From: Membranipora membranacea
Taxonomy: Eukaryota; Bryozoa; Gymnolaemata; Cheilostomatida; Membraniporidae
DNA: 64,000 bases
Assembly (NCBI GenBank): GCA_914767715.1
Contig: OU612072.1
Span: 14,756,001-14,820,000 of the forward strand
Direction of reading: 5' to 3'
Under the pieces are notes generated by a model. That model saw nothing but the letters and a program-made list of their open reading frames with translations, did not search any database and was not told the origin of the DNA. This document shows, one piece after another, positions 10,444-24,523 of the stretch (positions are counted from its first letter, which is position 1; each line of letters starts with the position of its first letter). Position numbers and translations under genes: made by a program.

Positions 10444-11329
10444 CTGGGAAGTGCCTTTCCTCAGGTTAGTGTTATTTATAGCATCGCTATTCCAGTACTA
10501 CGCCATTTTTCTTCATCTGGGGGTGGGTTGGGGTTGCAAGAGTCTGGAAGGTTCAAACTACCCATCCAGGTGATAAAAGAGTTCGGGTATATGTGGTGTA
10601 AGTGCACAGATGTCTGCAAGTGTGTGTAGCAGCGTCACACTCTTGAAGCCGTCAGAGCACTTTTACTAGGATATAGGCAGATGATTCTAATTACCTTAAT
10701 CAAATGATTGAATTAGTGTGTGTTATTTGGGTGGTATATTTTACTACTTATGTAGACAAACTTGGCCACAAGAATTAGGACGTTACTGGCATGGGTGGGG
10801 ATCCATGTGTCAGAGTTGGGAAGTAAACTTGTCATTGGTTTAGACAATTGATGGGAGGTGGTATTGTTGTTTTTCCATTTATCCTGGATCAGAGTAACCC
10901 TTGTAGTAAAGCTGTCTGACCTTTGACTGATTACATAACCCATTGCCTAGTGGGTGGCGGACATAGACTTAATATGCTCGCGGAAAACATTATCACAATA
11001 ATCATTTCTCGATCCATTTCCATTTTATTGGTAAACTTGACTGGTAAGGAAATAGTTTGCTGATTGTACTGACACTGGAAAGGGATACTGTTAATCTTTA
11101 AGAAATTGAAAGTAATTTATTTGCTATGATCTCCATGGCAACGGATGATATCTTTTCTGCACATTAGATGTGCTTTGTCAACGTAAATGCTTGGACGATA
11201 TTTTAGTGGGACAAATTTAGTGAGTGATAGCTAGTTGCTTTTTGTGGAACTGTCAATATAATTTTGTTGAATTTGATTAGCATAGATTAAGCCTTTCTTC
11301 AATTCAGCTCATCTATTTCTTGGTGACAG

Positions 11330-11470
11330 GTGCCACATTCATATTAAGTACACACATACAGGCAGGTGCCCTCTATGAAATAGCGTTGGGCAAAAAAATC
11401 TGACTAGTGGAGCTTTATACAGGTCAAGGATGATCTGGAGCATTTCATTATCTGGAAGGACTTTCTAGAG
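11330..11470 (+). other. Candidate non-coding exon
   Basis: It is bounded by an acceptor (TTGGTGACAG) and a strong donor (GAG|GTAAGC). All frames carry stops. It could be a 5' leader exon of DAAM or of a non-coding RNA; evidence is splice signals only. Confidence 0.2.
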
Positions 11471-11989
11471 GTAAGCTGAGATTTTATATATTTGTACTTT
11501 TTTTGACATACATGATACAAATTGTGATGTTTCATTGTTATTTTGTATCTTCAAGGAAAGTGATTACGCACCACTAAGATCATGGTTGTGTTGCATAGTT
11601 TAAAAAGCAATGCCACCCTTTGGTCTCTTTGATGTTCATTTCAACCACCTGTTTGTTGGTCAATGGACAGCCAACCAAACTAGCAGTTTAATCAAATTCA
11701 AAAGAATATTCAGCTGCTTCGGTGATGACATTTCAAAAGACAAGCCGTGGTAATCTCCTAACAGAAGTTTATTGGTCGGGTGTGGTAACCTCAGCCAAAT
11801 AAATCATCTTGAACTTCTAAGGTTCCTATCTTGTTTGATGTGCTGATAATCGTATTATCCTTATTTACTGACGTCTGAGGTATTCTTTAGTCTGGATTAT
11901 TGTTATGGTGTTTCCCACATGAAAAAGAAGGCTTCTGTTCACCCATTAATATTTGTTTGAGAATCTGCCCTTACGGGCAGAAACTATAT

Positions 11990-12960
11990 TACAAGTTGGA
12001 TTAAATTTGGATTAGTGGAATGTTTGATTTGCTAGATTATTAGTAATAGAGTAGGAGTTGGTAAGAGTCTTTGCACAAATGTTCAGGCAGAAACTAACTG
12101 ACAGTGTTGCTGACGTCCAATTATCTCTTGCCATATGTGCAATTAGAATTTGTTCAATGGAATGTTTGATAGACCAGTAGTTCGTTCCTGGCAAGGGGAA
12201 GTTGGTTATATTCTTTGCACAAAAGGACAGGCAGAAACTAACTGACAGTGGTACTGCCCCAAAATAACTCTTCTCCTAAGTTGGATTATATTCGTATTTA
12301 TGGAATGTTTGATTAGGAGGATCGATGGAGGAGTTGGCGAGAGACTTTATGCAGCCCTCAATGTACATGTGGGCAGATAGATTCTATGGTATATGAAAAA
12401 TTGTCCCCACTGATCTCATCTGTCATGTTGAACTAATAGTATGTTGAATTTTGTACTGGTGAAGGAAAAGTGCAGGAGACTTTGCCTCGATCCTCTTTAT
12501 ACTAATGGACAGACAGATGATAGTGGCAATGTCCTACAATGATCTCTTTGCTCTTGTTGGATTAACATGGGATTTACAGAATGTTTAATTACAGTCAGTT
12601 TATTCCTGGCGATGTTGGTGAAAGAGCCTGCAGAAGCGGTCATGAATAAACATATGACATATTATGGTTATATATTCTCTCTGGTTGGATTAAATTTGGA
12701 TCCACGGAATGTTTGAATAGTGACATTTGTTCTGGTGAGTGAAAGTTCAGGATAGATTGCACAGTCCCGCTTCATTATAATGGACAGAGAGAGACTAAAT
12801 GATAGTGTCATTGTCCTGTGATGATCTCTTCGCTAATGTCGGATTAACATGAGATTAACAGTATGTTTGATTAGTCAGTTTGGAGGGGGAGTTGTATAGC
12901 TCATTGCTCATTTGTATGATAATCCCCTGGTAATGTACTTTATAATGGTTATTTGTTCGG
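11990..12960. repeat. Degenerate tandem array, about 140-bp unit, seven copies
   Basis: The landmark GGAATGTTTGATT (with variants) recurs at about 12017, 12159, 12302, 12439, 12579, 12716 and 12860, a spacing of 137-144 bp. It is usually preceded by GTTGGATTAAATTTGGATT-like sequence, and copies also share blocks such as GGCAGAAACTAACTGACAGT. The copies are well diverged, so this is an old local satellite. Confidence 0.75.
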
Positions 12961-15900
12961 ATTCGGACAGTTGGAAGGTTATTCAGTACAATTTTTGTCC
13001 TAGATTTGACTTGCGATATCTCTCGAAGTTATCATGGCTCAATTTTTTTTAAATCTCCACCAAGAATGCTCTAGGTATGTAGGTATGCACCATATCTGTA
13101 TGAATAGTTGAATCCTAAAGTGTTGTGAGGTTATTCGCCCCTGTTTCCAGTCGTAATTACTGTAATTGGGGAAAGACTTGTTGACGGATTGCATGATCAA
13201 TTTTCTGGATCCCTTGTTATTCTTCTATGCAATAAATCTCCTGACGAGCCACTGTTGACTAGCAGGACTTACATGCGCACACACTTGTCACTGTCAGTCT
13301 GATGCGTGCTCGTTAATCTTCTGACACATACATACTGTCATCCTGGTGGATTGCACTTCAACTTTCTAAATCCAGCACTCACCTCCAAAACAAATCATCT
13401 ATCAGTGTAACTTTTATTTACTGTGTGCATTGTTATGTAGATCTATGTAATCCGTAACTGCTACCAATGCTTGTCTGGAATTTGGTGAAGTGATTTAATT
13501 TTATCTTCGTTGCGATCGCTTGCTGTTTACACGATTGCTGTTTACTCATAACAGCTCACTCATTCATGGATTGGCTAGCCTCCGATCTTTGGTGAAGTGT
13601 AGAATTCTGTAACCAAGTATTTTGACGGGTACCAAATATGTTCACTGTTTACATGGTAAGATGAAAGCTTTCCCATCCGAATAGGAGCTTTTTTGTCAAT
13701 AAGCAAAGGCAGGCATCTTGAAGTTGTAGGGAAGCGTTGCGATCTTGCAGTTCCTTTGTAGCAAAGGATCATTTTTTGTTGCTAGAACCTATTTTTTGTG
13801 AGTTGTGCGTAATTTGGTTGCGTTAACTGGAATTATCAAAATTACCCGCAAAATCCTAGTCATAATCCATTATAAAGCTTTCTAATTACAGTCGTTATTA
13901 TACGTAATTATTTTGGCTATGTAAAAAAATATTGCGTGAGGTCGGTGAACGGCACAGTTATCTTATTCAACAGGATCCAAAACGACAACCGTTATTGAGC
14001 CCTAAAACTCAACAGTGAACAGTACTATAATCTTATTCCAACATATCCAAACGACAAACATTAGAGTCCCAAAACTCAACCTCTGTTATATGCGTCAATT
14101 ACACTGATTCTCAGTAGTTAACGGCATGATTCTCAATATACATCAACAAGATCTCCCAGAATGATAAAACTCAGACTAATATTTGCCGTAAAGGTAATGA
14201 TAGGTCCCGGAGCATGAATATATCAACTGAGTTTTACTCTTCAACCCCATCATTTTGGCTAGTTTTGACTGGATAATGAGCCCTTCTACTAAACGCATAG
14301 ACAACAGTCCCGTAAGAGACACAGCCATATTCAAATTTGTCACCAGCCAAAACAGTTGTGTTCAAATTTTTAGGACATGTGTTGAATATTGCCAACCGGA
14401 AAGAATCACAAATATTGTGCGTACATTGTGCGTATTGCCAAACAGTTCGGTAAGTAGCATTAACGACATTTGATTTCCTCAAACACAAACTGTTGTGCCA
14501 ACAGGAAGAGGTAGGGGACGTTAGTTGCTAGTATCATAACTGACAGTTGATGATCTTACCAAGATCAAAACTTAACCTAGAGGGGTATATATATAAACTG
14601 GAGTTCAGCTTAGATAGCTTGGGGTGACTTTATGTTACCTAGCACTTTTTTAGCTATTGCCAAGGAGGAAGCTTCTATAATGGGTGACTAAGTTTTGACT
14701 AGCATTAAATTTCTGAGAACATGGCTTAGTTTATCTGTTCAGATTCTCAGAGGCATGATAGGCCGATTCTTGTAACCAACACTCTTGGGATGCACCATGA
14801 GAAACAACTTGCCTTTGATGCCAATTACCCTATTTGAAGTTCACCTTTCCGCACTTGACCGAAATTGGTTAAATGATTGCTAGCTTTTTATACTATCATA
14901 AACTCTCATCCTAGATGCTAGCCAATATTAAATCACTCCCTTACAAGCAAACTAAGCACTTATATTTTTTGCCCTGTAGTATTATGACTGACAGTCATTA
15001 ACATTTGGGGTCTCCTAGGAGTGATAGGTGGATTTTTGAAACCAACTCTCTTGAGATATAGTGTTGAAAACAGCGTGGCATTCGATGCCAGTTCATGTTT
15101 GCAATATTCATTCACTGTTATGTTTGTGAGTTGTCATCACAATCTGCAGCTAGTAAAATCTCTGAACTTCCGCCCCTTGATAATGTCAACAATGTCAACA
15201 ACTACTATCTCTACTATTATTTGTCCTTGGTATTATTATGGGTGTTCTTATCATCTTATGGCCATTCTTATATCTTCCTTTCACTACTACTATCTGTGAG
15301 TGACTACAAATAGACACTTAGCTGTCGTAACATGCTAGTGGAGAGAAACTGTTGCCCTAGAAACTTGTGTGTTGTTGAAACCAATAGGTAAGCGTTTCTG
15401 GTTAGACTGATATTAGACATGTGATGTTCCTTGGGGATGATTTGTATAGGTTTTGACATAGGGAGTCTTTCATTTAGAATGAGCAAGTGAATTTTGAGTT
15501 AGATCCTTGCTTTAGGTATTTCTACTACTAGACGGCTATACGGCTCCTTCCAGCCATGAACAATTTTGAAGCACGACTTCGGACAAGGCTTTCACCCTCA
15601 ACATGAAACAATCAAATAACGATTTTTGGCAGTTTTAATCACCTGCCATTTTGACACCAGTTGGCCACCTTCTGAATACGCCGGCTCATCAAGACTTCTT
15701 TGCCTACACACTTCATCTCGGAAACCACCACTATTGCCCTCTCGGCAACGAAATAATGATATATAGCAGATTAATATCATATTAATTATTATAAATTTTA
15801 TATCTAATTATATTTAGGGCCTTTGAAAAACATAGTAAGGTTTCTAGAAAGCTTGCAAAATCGCACATTGATACAGCTGTCATATGAAATGCGTAGTGAT

Positions 15901-17718
15901 AGTTGTCACTGAAATCAGCACTACTAGGTTATCGGCAAGGATGAGCTGTGCTGGTGATTAATGACTGAATGAATGTTTCTATAAATATAATGCGGTCTCG
16001 TCTTGGCAAATGGCCCATTAAATTGTGTTCTTAGGTGGTGGTGAATTTAATCCGACCTTTTTCAGCTGTCAGATGACGGCATTCAGAGCTTGTCACTAGT
16101 CTAGAGGTCACTATACCGGAGTGTTTGTGGCTTGTCTCTTTCTATGCGTGAGTGAAACGGGCAAAAGGCTTAAACGCTTACACGATTGGATTTTTTCCTG
16201 GATTAGCATACCTAAGAGTAAAGATTTCACACCTTTACCATCTATAAGTTACAAAAACAGATCATTTTATTGTTAGTGAAGTAAGCTGTTGGAAAACTGT
16301 GTTGGAGAAATCTACCATTTATTGCCTCAGTAGACTCGGAGGTGAGTTCCATTTTATCTACGGTTTGTCTTTGAGTCATTCTTGCAGATTGTGGATGCCG
16401 AATTTGAAACAGTACGATGATTGATGCTATCGGATGTTTTAACTCAAGTAAATTAAACTCTCCTTTTAAGATTCTTATTCTGATTATGCCGGCGCGATGA
16501 AGCTATGAGGCTAGCCATGTTGTCAGAAGACATGACAAGTTAAGTTGGCTTTCAATCTGTCTAACAATCAAGCAGGCAGAAAAATAGAAACATTTTGAAA
16601 TTCAATTGCTTCCTCTTTTTCTTCTTCTGATAAGATCAAAACTAAGTCTCCGATATCCAGTGTGTGGTAAGGAAGGTGATCCATCATCGGCAAGATTCTG
16701 GTGACATCTACATCATGGAGATATTACTTCATGATATTACTTTGCAAAATGACTTGGCGATATTACATGAATAGCATCTTTATTCTCATCTCATTAATTT
16801 TTTGGAAGGATGACAGTTCATTCCACATTCATAATTGGCAGTTAGCCAAAACCAGCAGAGCATTTCAACAGGTTACCAAAATATTAATTTTAGTTTAATA
16901 ATCAGTAGCTTATTGTGGAGAAGAATACATTTTTTGGTAGGTAGGTATGCACTTTCCTGCCAACTGCTGAAGGCGTGTGCTGTATTGTGTGGTGAAGAGA
17001 GTCCATATTTGTCACTATCAACCCTCATCAATTACAAACAGATATCAAGGCTGTCTAAGTTTCTTGTTCAAGGTGGTGAAGTGTATTTCATCTCCACAGG
17101 TATTTCAGTACACCCTTATGGATGGACTGCGGCCAAATTCTTTATGGTTGTGAGTGATCGATCTATCTCTGTTTTGGCTGTCAGATCTGGCTGTCAGATT
17201 TGCATATTCATTGCTGATTTGTAATTCTTGTTTTATTGTTTGTAGTTTTCGAGGTAGGTACTCAACCTGCTAATCCAGTTAATCAGTTGCATGCCAAATT
17301 TCCTCACTTCTCTTTGAGGGTTAATGAGTAATCCTGAGCTAAAATGACGTAATCCTGCTACTCAAAAAGGAAGGTGGCAAAAAAATAGGAAATTAGGAAG
17401 CAAGAAGTCTGTTGTTTCACAAAAACTAACTTTCCGGACAATGTTTCTTTCAGCATCAAAACAAGTCTGTGGTTGGAAATTTGCATAGTTGGGGAGGTTG
17501 TTGTTTCTGGTAAATTGGGCTGTGAGGTAAAGCGGGATTCCCAAACCCAAGCCTGATATCCTCATATATATTATAGCTAAACTTTGTCGCTCAGCCTCGG
17601 GCCGACTTCGTTCCGCATCTAATTGTGTTAGATTCTTCGGTGATGTTTAGGTGGCAGTTCTCACCAATGCCTCAGAGATTAACAATGACTACTCACAACA
17701 GACATGTTTGGGTGTCAA

Positions 17719-18038
17719 TCACTATGGTTCCATGCCTCGAATGAGTTATCTACTCCCATTTCGAATGATAAATGCTAACGATTTCCTTGATGGAAAAACA
17801 TGAAAGAAGTCTGCCACTGTCGGGAATTGAACCCGGGCCTCCCGCATCAATGTCCATTGAAGTAATTCAACCATTCATCCACACCAGCTAGCTGGTTTCA
17901 TGCGAATCAAAATGGTATATTATGTTTCGCAGCAAGAAATGCCTAACGGTACATGCGAAAGTTGACTTATTAAATGCTAATCCCATGTATCGATTAGGCT
18001 TAAAACTGGTGTCAAATCTACATACGGAACCATAGTGA
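17719..18038. repeat. Possible inverted-repeat element around the tRNA-like sequence
   Basis: CACTATGGTTCCATG (17720-17734) and CATACGGAACCATAGTG (18021-18037) are inverted with one mismatch over 15 bases, about 320 bp apart. No target duplication is evident, so the limits are uncertain. Confidence 0.35.
17812..17888 (-). repeat. tRNA-like sequence, probably a SINE head or tRNA pseudogene
   Basis: Read on the minus strand, a B box GGTTCAATTCC (17833-17823) and an A-box-like TGGATGAATGG (17881-17871, one mismatch to consensus) are spaced as in a tRNA. Possible acceptor arms GCTGGTG and CAGTGGC pair at six of seven positions, two of them wobbles. The T arm is good, but D and anticodon arms do not fold properly, so it is not a working tRNA gene. 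A poly-A or simple tail was not identified. Confidence 0.5.
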
Positions 18039-19590
18039 ATATTAGCTCTCAACTGAACAGTTTTTTTTCCAAATTTTGACCAACATAGATGGTTGAGCTG
18101 ATTGTGATATGGTTACAACTTATTCTGTTGGGTGATCAGGTGTTAGTTCTGATGAAGCCTTCCTTGGTTACAATCAAAGTGGTCCTCTCTAGTTTCATCC
18201 ATCTCTTGCAAGTACCATATATTTATTCTGGTATTTACTTTAGCGCTAATTTGTTTGGTTGTCATACGCTGATCAATTCGCTGACACTTGGAAGGATTCT
18301 CATTCATCATCAAAGCCAACACCCTCGTTTAAATTCACCAGAAGAGAGTGACATGACGTGTACTCCATCATCAACATCGCCAAGATGATTTTGTACTTCT
18401 CTGCTTCGCCACTTACTGGTAATAATTCGGTCAGAGTCATCTTTCAGTCCTCCAGTCTGCGTCAATCGCCTGTCTATAGGGGCGGCTGCAAAAACTGACT
18501 AACCGTTAGTTAGATGTGTCACATGGCTATTCCTGGCGTTCAAGTACAGTTATCGCCTGTCAATTGTCTTGTCCTGGTGTTTGCGTATGCGTCATGGGAT
18601 AGATTCTGAAAAGTGGATTAGATTTAAATTACAGGGTCTGTGTAAAATTCACATAGTCATCATAACACAACACTCAGCTTTCATCCATTTCATTTTGTTA
18701 TTCAACACCTGTTGAAAGAATATAAATAATATGGACGGAAGCAAGGAGGATGGGGTATACCAGCTCCCACCCTCCCAGATGGAATCTGATTGTTTGTTTC
18801 GAGTCTTCACTGGTAGTTTTATCGAGCAATTGACCCTTCGAGGTCTTCTGTCTGGGTAAATACAGAAACCATAGAATTTCTTATTGAGCTGACAATTTAT
18901 AAACTATATGAGTGGTAATTAAAATATCATATCGGTCATCTAATTTTGGAAGACTTATAATAATAGCAGCTTTGAAATTATGTTTATGTCCATTGTATAT
19001 ATGTACTGTAAAAAGGGATGGAAGATATTCCTTAGGAACCAAGTTTGGAGGTGTTGGGGGAAAAATCTTTCTACCCATGTCATATGTTAGTTACGCTTTG
19101 TCTTAAATTCACACATACTGCCCTGTTGCAAAAGGGATTGGAGTTCTTCTTACATCCGATGATGCCGTTGATCCCTATCTGTCAATGCTTCCATATCAAA
19201 CTTAAACACGGACAGCATTACAATACATCATAATAACATACATGTTGTAACAAAGCTAATAGAATGCACAAACAAATCTCTATTGTTCAAAGTGATCATA
19301 TTGCAGCATTAATATAGTCTAATCATTGTTGATGTTTGCCAATGATATTCACTTTGAATTAACCTGTTTTGTTGGCATTATCACTGTTCTCAAACAATAG
19401 GGGAGAAAGGGAAATTCTGAGAGCATAATCCCTGTGATTGTTTGTACACTGTTACTTGCTACAATAATGTTGTTTTACTAAAGTGGTTGCATTGAAGTTG
19501 AGGGTAGTTTGAGGCAGTGATTTGTGCAATGCACATGCTGCTTTGGGAATAGTGTACTATATATAAGTTTGTTTCTTGTTTCACTTGCAG

Positions 19591-19684
19591 ACAGCAACTT
19601 GTTGACAGCTGGTGCACTATTCGATGAGAGATAGGTAGATATTGTATGCTGTAATCACTCTCAAGGATTAATCTGAGGATCAAG
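19591..19684 (+). other. Candidate non-coding leader exon
   Basis: It has an excellent acceptor with a pyrimidine tract (TTGTTTCACTTGCAG) and donor AAG|GTATGT around 94 nt, with stops in every frame. Position and strand fit a 5' untranslated exon of DAAM. Confidence 0.3.
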
Positions 19685-22604
19685 GTATGTACTACAATCT
19701 CATCGCGCTGTCATTCATTACGACTAGGAATATTGATGGTTTAACCTTGCAGAGCAAAAGTTAGCTAGTCTTGGGGTTGACTTGATGCTAGCTAGCCCCA
19801 TCCTTAGCTAGCTGAGGGAGGTGTTATTGTGAAGCAATGAGGTTGAGTGAATGTTAGCTAGCTATATTTTCACTATTTCAAGCATTGGTCAATATATAGG
19901 CAAACTTTTCTTTCTGGGAGTACTTTACTCCTCCAGAGGTTTCAGTTCAGGGGACACCGGGCTTCTTGTTTACAAGGTCAGTGTCACCGAGAATGAATAA
20001 CACACAGTGAACTATTTGCGCCTGTAGAAGAGTAGGTTCAGACAAGAGATCTTCACCAGTATATGTTGATGTGTCTGTTAAATGGTTTACTGTTTCACAT
20101 TATCTTTAAAGAGGGTTGCATGACCATGCAAAACTTCGGAGATGCCTCAAGGCCGGCGTTCTATGTCAATCCTGTGTATGTGGCAGTACTTTTTGATATT
20201 CCACATTTTGCATTCCTATCATCACCCTGAAAGCTATAAAACGACCTTGAGATCATTATTTTGGTATTGTCTCGGTCTCTGACAATATTTTCTTATGGTC
20301 ATTGTTACTTCCAAGGTCAGTATTTTCAAGACAGTGGTGTGAAGAGACACAGGAATGTCTTGAAATCCTGGCATATGATAGAGCTGACTGTTGGACCGAG
20401 TTAGCAACTTGCTGCAAGTCCTGCAGATCTGGCAGGTTCCCTGCAATTGTCAACCAGGCATTATTCACCTAGTTGGTGTTAGCATAATTGATAAATGGTT
20501 TAGATGCTTGCAGTTTAATTTCCAGTTATTGCATGTAATCGTAAGCATGCGAAGGCCCCTCAAGTTGGTAGGCCCGCCTTCCATCATACCATGGCATTCA
20601 TGCCTTATCTGAAAGCGCCTAAGGTTGTTCCGCCATTTACATACCCATCTTCATCTTGATAGTGGCCTTGATATCAAGATCGCAGTGTTGTGCATAATTA
20701 ACTGTCTTTTTACTTGATTATTATGTAAGGATGTTTTCGTTGGAGTAATCCATCTTACCTCGCTCGAGGTAATTCCAATTATCATTCTTGGATCAGGCCG
20801 GACAATCGCTTCTAGCAAAGGGTTCAGTAGCTGAATGTCGTAATCTAACCATAGCTGGTCCTCTTGTTTTGTTATTGCTGGCCGGCCGGCCATTTGGTGG
20901 TTTATTTGCTTCGTAAGAAAAGAATAAGATCTCAATAAGGTTCTCAGAGAATCTGACATGGTTATTTTTGAGCAGAAAGTTTTACTATCCAGATCGCATA
21001 AACTTAATTTGCAGTTTAGACTGCCCTGCAGTTGCCAAGAATGGTTTTATAAATAGAATGGCCATTCATAGGTCCACTCCACCAGCTCTCATTGGTAATC
21101 TGTCAGCAAATTTGTAGTAGTACATCACCACAATAGATAAATTGTCGACGTTTCTTCACATGTCCATAACAGTTTATGTGCCAGAAGGAACACCTTTCAA
21201 AATTCTTTTCGGTGTCACTCTCTTGCTTGTAAACTTTCCTTGCAGCACATCACTTCATCTCACCATCTTCATGAATCATACCAGTGCTTTCATCCAAACC
21301 ATTAATTTCGAAGCTCTTTTTGAGTGGCCGCACACACGCCTTACCATATTTATCATAAGGTTATCAAACCTTACACTACTGCCAACTTCACTTCCAAATT
21401 CGTCACATGGTGATTTATGACTGTCGCTAATTACTATCTATTGTCTTAGCACGGAAGCTTCTGATTGGTTCCTCCTTGACAACTACTGGTTTGGTAATCG
21501 TCCGCCACACCTGAGCACTTGAGAACCACTGTCGTTCTCACCTTTGTGAATGACTGGCTTCACAAGGGACAGGGAGTCACCATACTGGGTTTGGAGCTGT
21601 CTTCAGCCAACCGTTGGTTTGCCACTATTATTAGTGTGAATTTTTGAGGTTGATTGATGGCTTTGTTGCTATTAGGGCTGATTACTCATCACATTGAGGA
21701 AAGTTTCAGCTTTGAGATAGACTTTTTGAGCCACTTACATGTAAGACATAGACAGGACCTGTTGCTGTTGGAGAGGTGAGTTTTCTGATCACATTGTAAA
21801 TAGCATACATCATCTCGCTATGTGATTCTAAGGAAATGAATGAGCAGCCACTTTGCTAAGCCTGAGAACTATTCTGAAAACACAGTCTTGAGTCATATGC
21901 AGCTTTGGAAAGTGCAAAGTTTACTGTTATTGTCGATAATCAAAGACATTTGAGGTAAAAAATGTGTTTGCATCAATTCCTCAGCCAATAATTCATTCAT
22001 TTCATCAATATCTCAAATTAATTACCTCAAAATTGCTTCTATTGCTAATTTGAGCAATTTCTAATCCTATATTATGGTCAGATATTGTTGTTATTATGAA
22101 TTTCAGTGTCGTGGCCTATCCTTTTTCCCAATGTTGTCTGACTGAAAGCCCCACAGCTACAACGATTAGTGAGGAATCAAATGCCTCTTGTACCTTGTAG
22201 CACCATTGAGCGAGCCATTTCTTATATAACACATATTGAAGGTTGTTTGGTTAACAAACCTGAATGTTTGGGTGCCTCCAAGAAATTACTGAGTATTAAA
22301 GCTTCTTTGCATACATGTGTTCATTCTATACAATTTCGGAGGATGTTGCACCACAAATTTCGAGGTGACAAGTTTTGTAGTGTCAAAGCTTATGGATAGA
22401 GCAAGCCAGGGGGTTCTTTCAACTTGAATTTGCAGCCTATTAATTCTTTTCTCAACGAAGGAAACCTTGTCAAGGGTCATTTTGGTTCACTGAAATGTCG
22501 AGTGATGGCGCAGAATTCAGCTTTACTAGAAGAGAGATTGATTAAACGCCAGGACATACATAAAACGCATGTGCTGTCTGTTTTGTCTATGTGGGCATAT
22601 TTAT

Positions 22605-22711
22605 GAGTATCCCACAATGCAGTTTTCTGGAATTCCCAGGTCAATTGTAACATAAGCGATTTACTTGATCATCCTGGGAATTCCAGTTTTTAGGTGCATT
22701 GTGGGAATATC
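22605..22711. mobile_element. Palindromic MITE with TTCCCACAATGCA ends
   Basis: Arms 22605-22640 and 22673-22711 are inverted copies, each carrying CCCACAATGCA near the end and CTGGAATTCCCAGG towards the centre, with a 32-base loop. The same ends bound 40010-40200, and single ends occur near 39945 and 55835. Confidence 0.65.
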
Positions 22712-23306
22712 ACAAAGATGCCATTTTGTAATCATTCCTACTGGAAGTTTTGGTCTAGAACTTTGGCCAGAGTGTCAAAATTCATTGCTCACATATTACA
22801 TTGATCGTTTTCAAGTTGGGAGGTTAGGAAAAGTCCTAATTTTTGAGAGATATAGGCATTTAACTCGGTAGTTGCTCTGACATGTTTCTGTTTCTTAGTG
22901 AAGGCATACCACTCTCGCTAGTTTCCAATTTTTTGCCTAATCCAGAATGATTTTAAAATTGACCTTTGCACCAGGATGGACACAATATGTCGACCATCAC
23001 TCACCAGACACAGGTGGTCAAGGAAACCTGATCTATAGTCTATTTTTAGTAATGGCAGACTTCAAAGAGCATCCTGATGGATCGAAATAATTAATTTTAA
23101 TAAAGAAAATTGATTGAACGATTAGATGTAGGAGAAATTACAGCCTTGGTGACAACCTGTTACGGCAAAGCTGTCACACCTTGATAATATTTATGATAAT
23201 TTCATTGCCTCTTTCAATTACCTAAAATAGCCCAGTACCTACATATGACAGGCGTTTTTCTGAACTCATTAAGTTTTTACGCTCAATTTCCAGAGCATCT
23301 AGATTA

Positions 23307-23337
23307 AATCACAGAGTAAGGATTTTACTCTGTGATT
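23307..23337. repeat. Short palindrome, family TCACAGAGTAAGGAT, copy 1
   Basis: AATCACAGAGTAA and TTACTCTGTGATT are inverted around a 5-base centre. The same arms make the perfect palindrome at 24524-24555. Confidence 0.65.
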
Positions 23338-24523
23338 AGCACATTTTACTACAAGCATTTGAAGGGATTACCAGGTAATGCTCCATTCACTTAACACCTC
23401 ACCTTATACCTGCAACGGCCATCAATTAGGTAATCTGTCAGTGACTCAATTAGCGGTCTATGTTTAGCTCATCCTATTATCTAGCCTTGGCCCCAAGACT
23501 CTTTCCCCTGCAAAATGATGCAAATTGATCCCCCCCCCCGTCTAATATGCCAACAGCACAACAGTATCTTGTCAGTCATGGTCATCACTGTCTTCCACAG
23601 AGAAGTAAAGTGCGTGATTGGTGAAAAGTTTGCCTCTACGAGAAGGTATGAAATTGATTGACTAGCTAAAATTAGCTCACCAACTTTACCTTAGATGAGA
23701 ACCAATCTGAACTAGCTAAGTCCTTTTGCTAGCTAACATTGAGTCATCATCTTACGCTAGCTAACATAAAGTCACCTCCAGAGTCAGACTATAGCTGTAC
23801 TAAACACTTATATTTACTACCCCATGGTTGTTATTAGTGTCGTTATTTGACATGGAACAATAGGTCGGGAACAGTTTTGTCTGTTGTCTAGTCGTCTTTA
23901 CTAGCAGGTTGGTAAGCCTGGACATTACTGTCTCTGCTTGGTTGACATAACTCACTCACCCACTCACACCCACTTACCAGGTCTGGTCTATCAAGCTCAA
24001 TTAGTTTGTGGAGATTCTCTAATTATATACACTCTGAAGGTTGGACATCATATTAGCTTGCTTGCCTATTCAGTCAGCAGTAGAACTTGAGACAACCTTC
24101 ATTTGTTTCACCATTTGAAACTAGGAAGAATTTGATGGAAGAATTGAACTAATAATGTTAAAGATTCTCTATCTCTTAAGCTGTCTCCCCACATTTTAAT
24201 GTTGAGCCGTAAATTTGCTTTCATAAAATCTCAGACTTGTTAATTCATTGAACTATTTCACATATCTATTGTTTCTTAAATTGAATTGTTAATTTCTCAT
24301 CATCCTATCTTGTCAGCTCTATGTGATATTGAGTAAATTGAGATGCTGTTATCAACTGTTCTTTCTATGATCAATATTTTAGTAATTTCGTTGATTAGAG
24401 ATGATGCTTTACACGCACGTAATCCTCATTGTCTCATTTACAATGCTATCGCTGCATAGTTAATTTGGGTGCTAATGCGGATTTTACAGCAGCAATGCTC
24501 ATGGTATATACCACTGCATATAC

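Noticed and set aside
14720-15080. Possible diverged 270-bp duplication (ACCAACACTCTTGGGAT versus ACCAACTCTCTTGAGAT)
   Set aside because: Similarity covers only about 45 bases plus scattered words; too weak to call.
16835-17224. 129-codon plus-strand frame
   Set aside because: No known domain and no neighbouring coding exons in phase.
17812-17888. Functional tRNA gene
   Set aside because: Good T arm and B box, but the anticodon and D arms do not fold.
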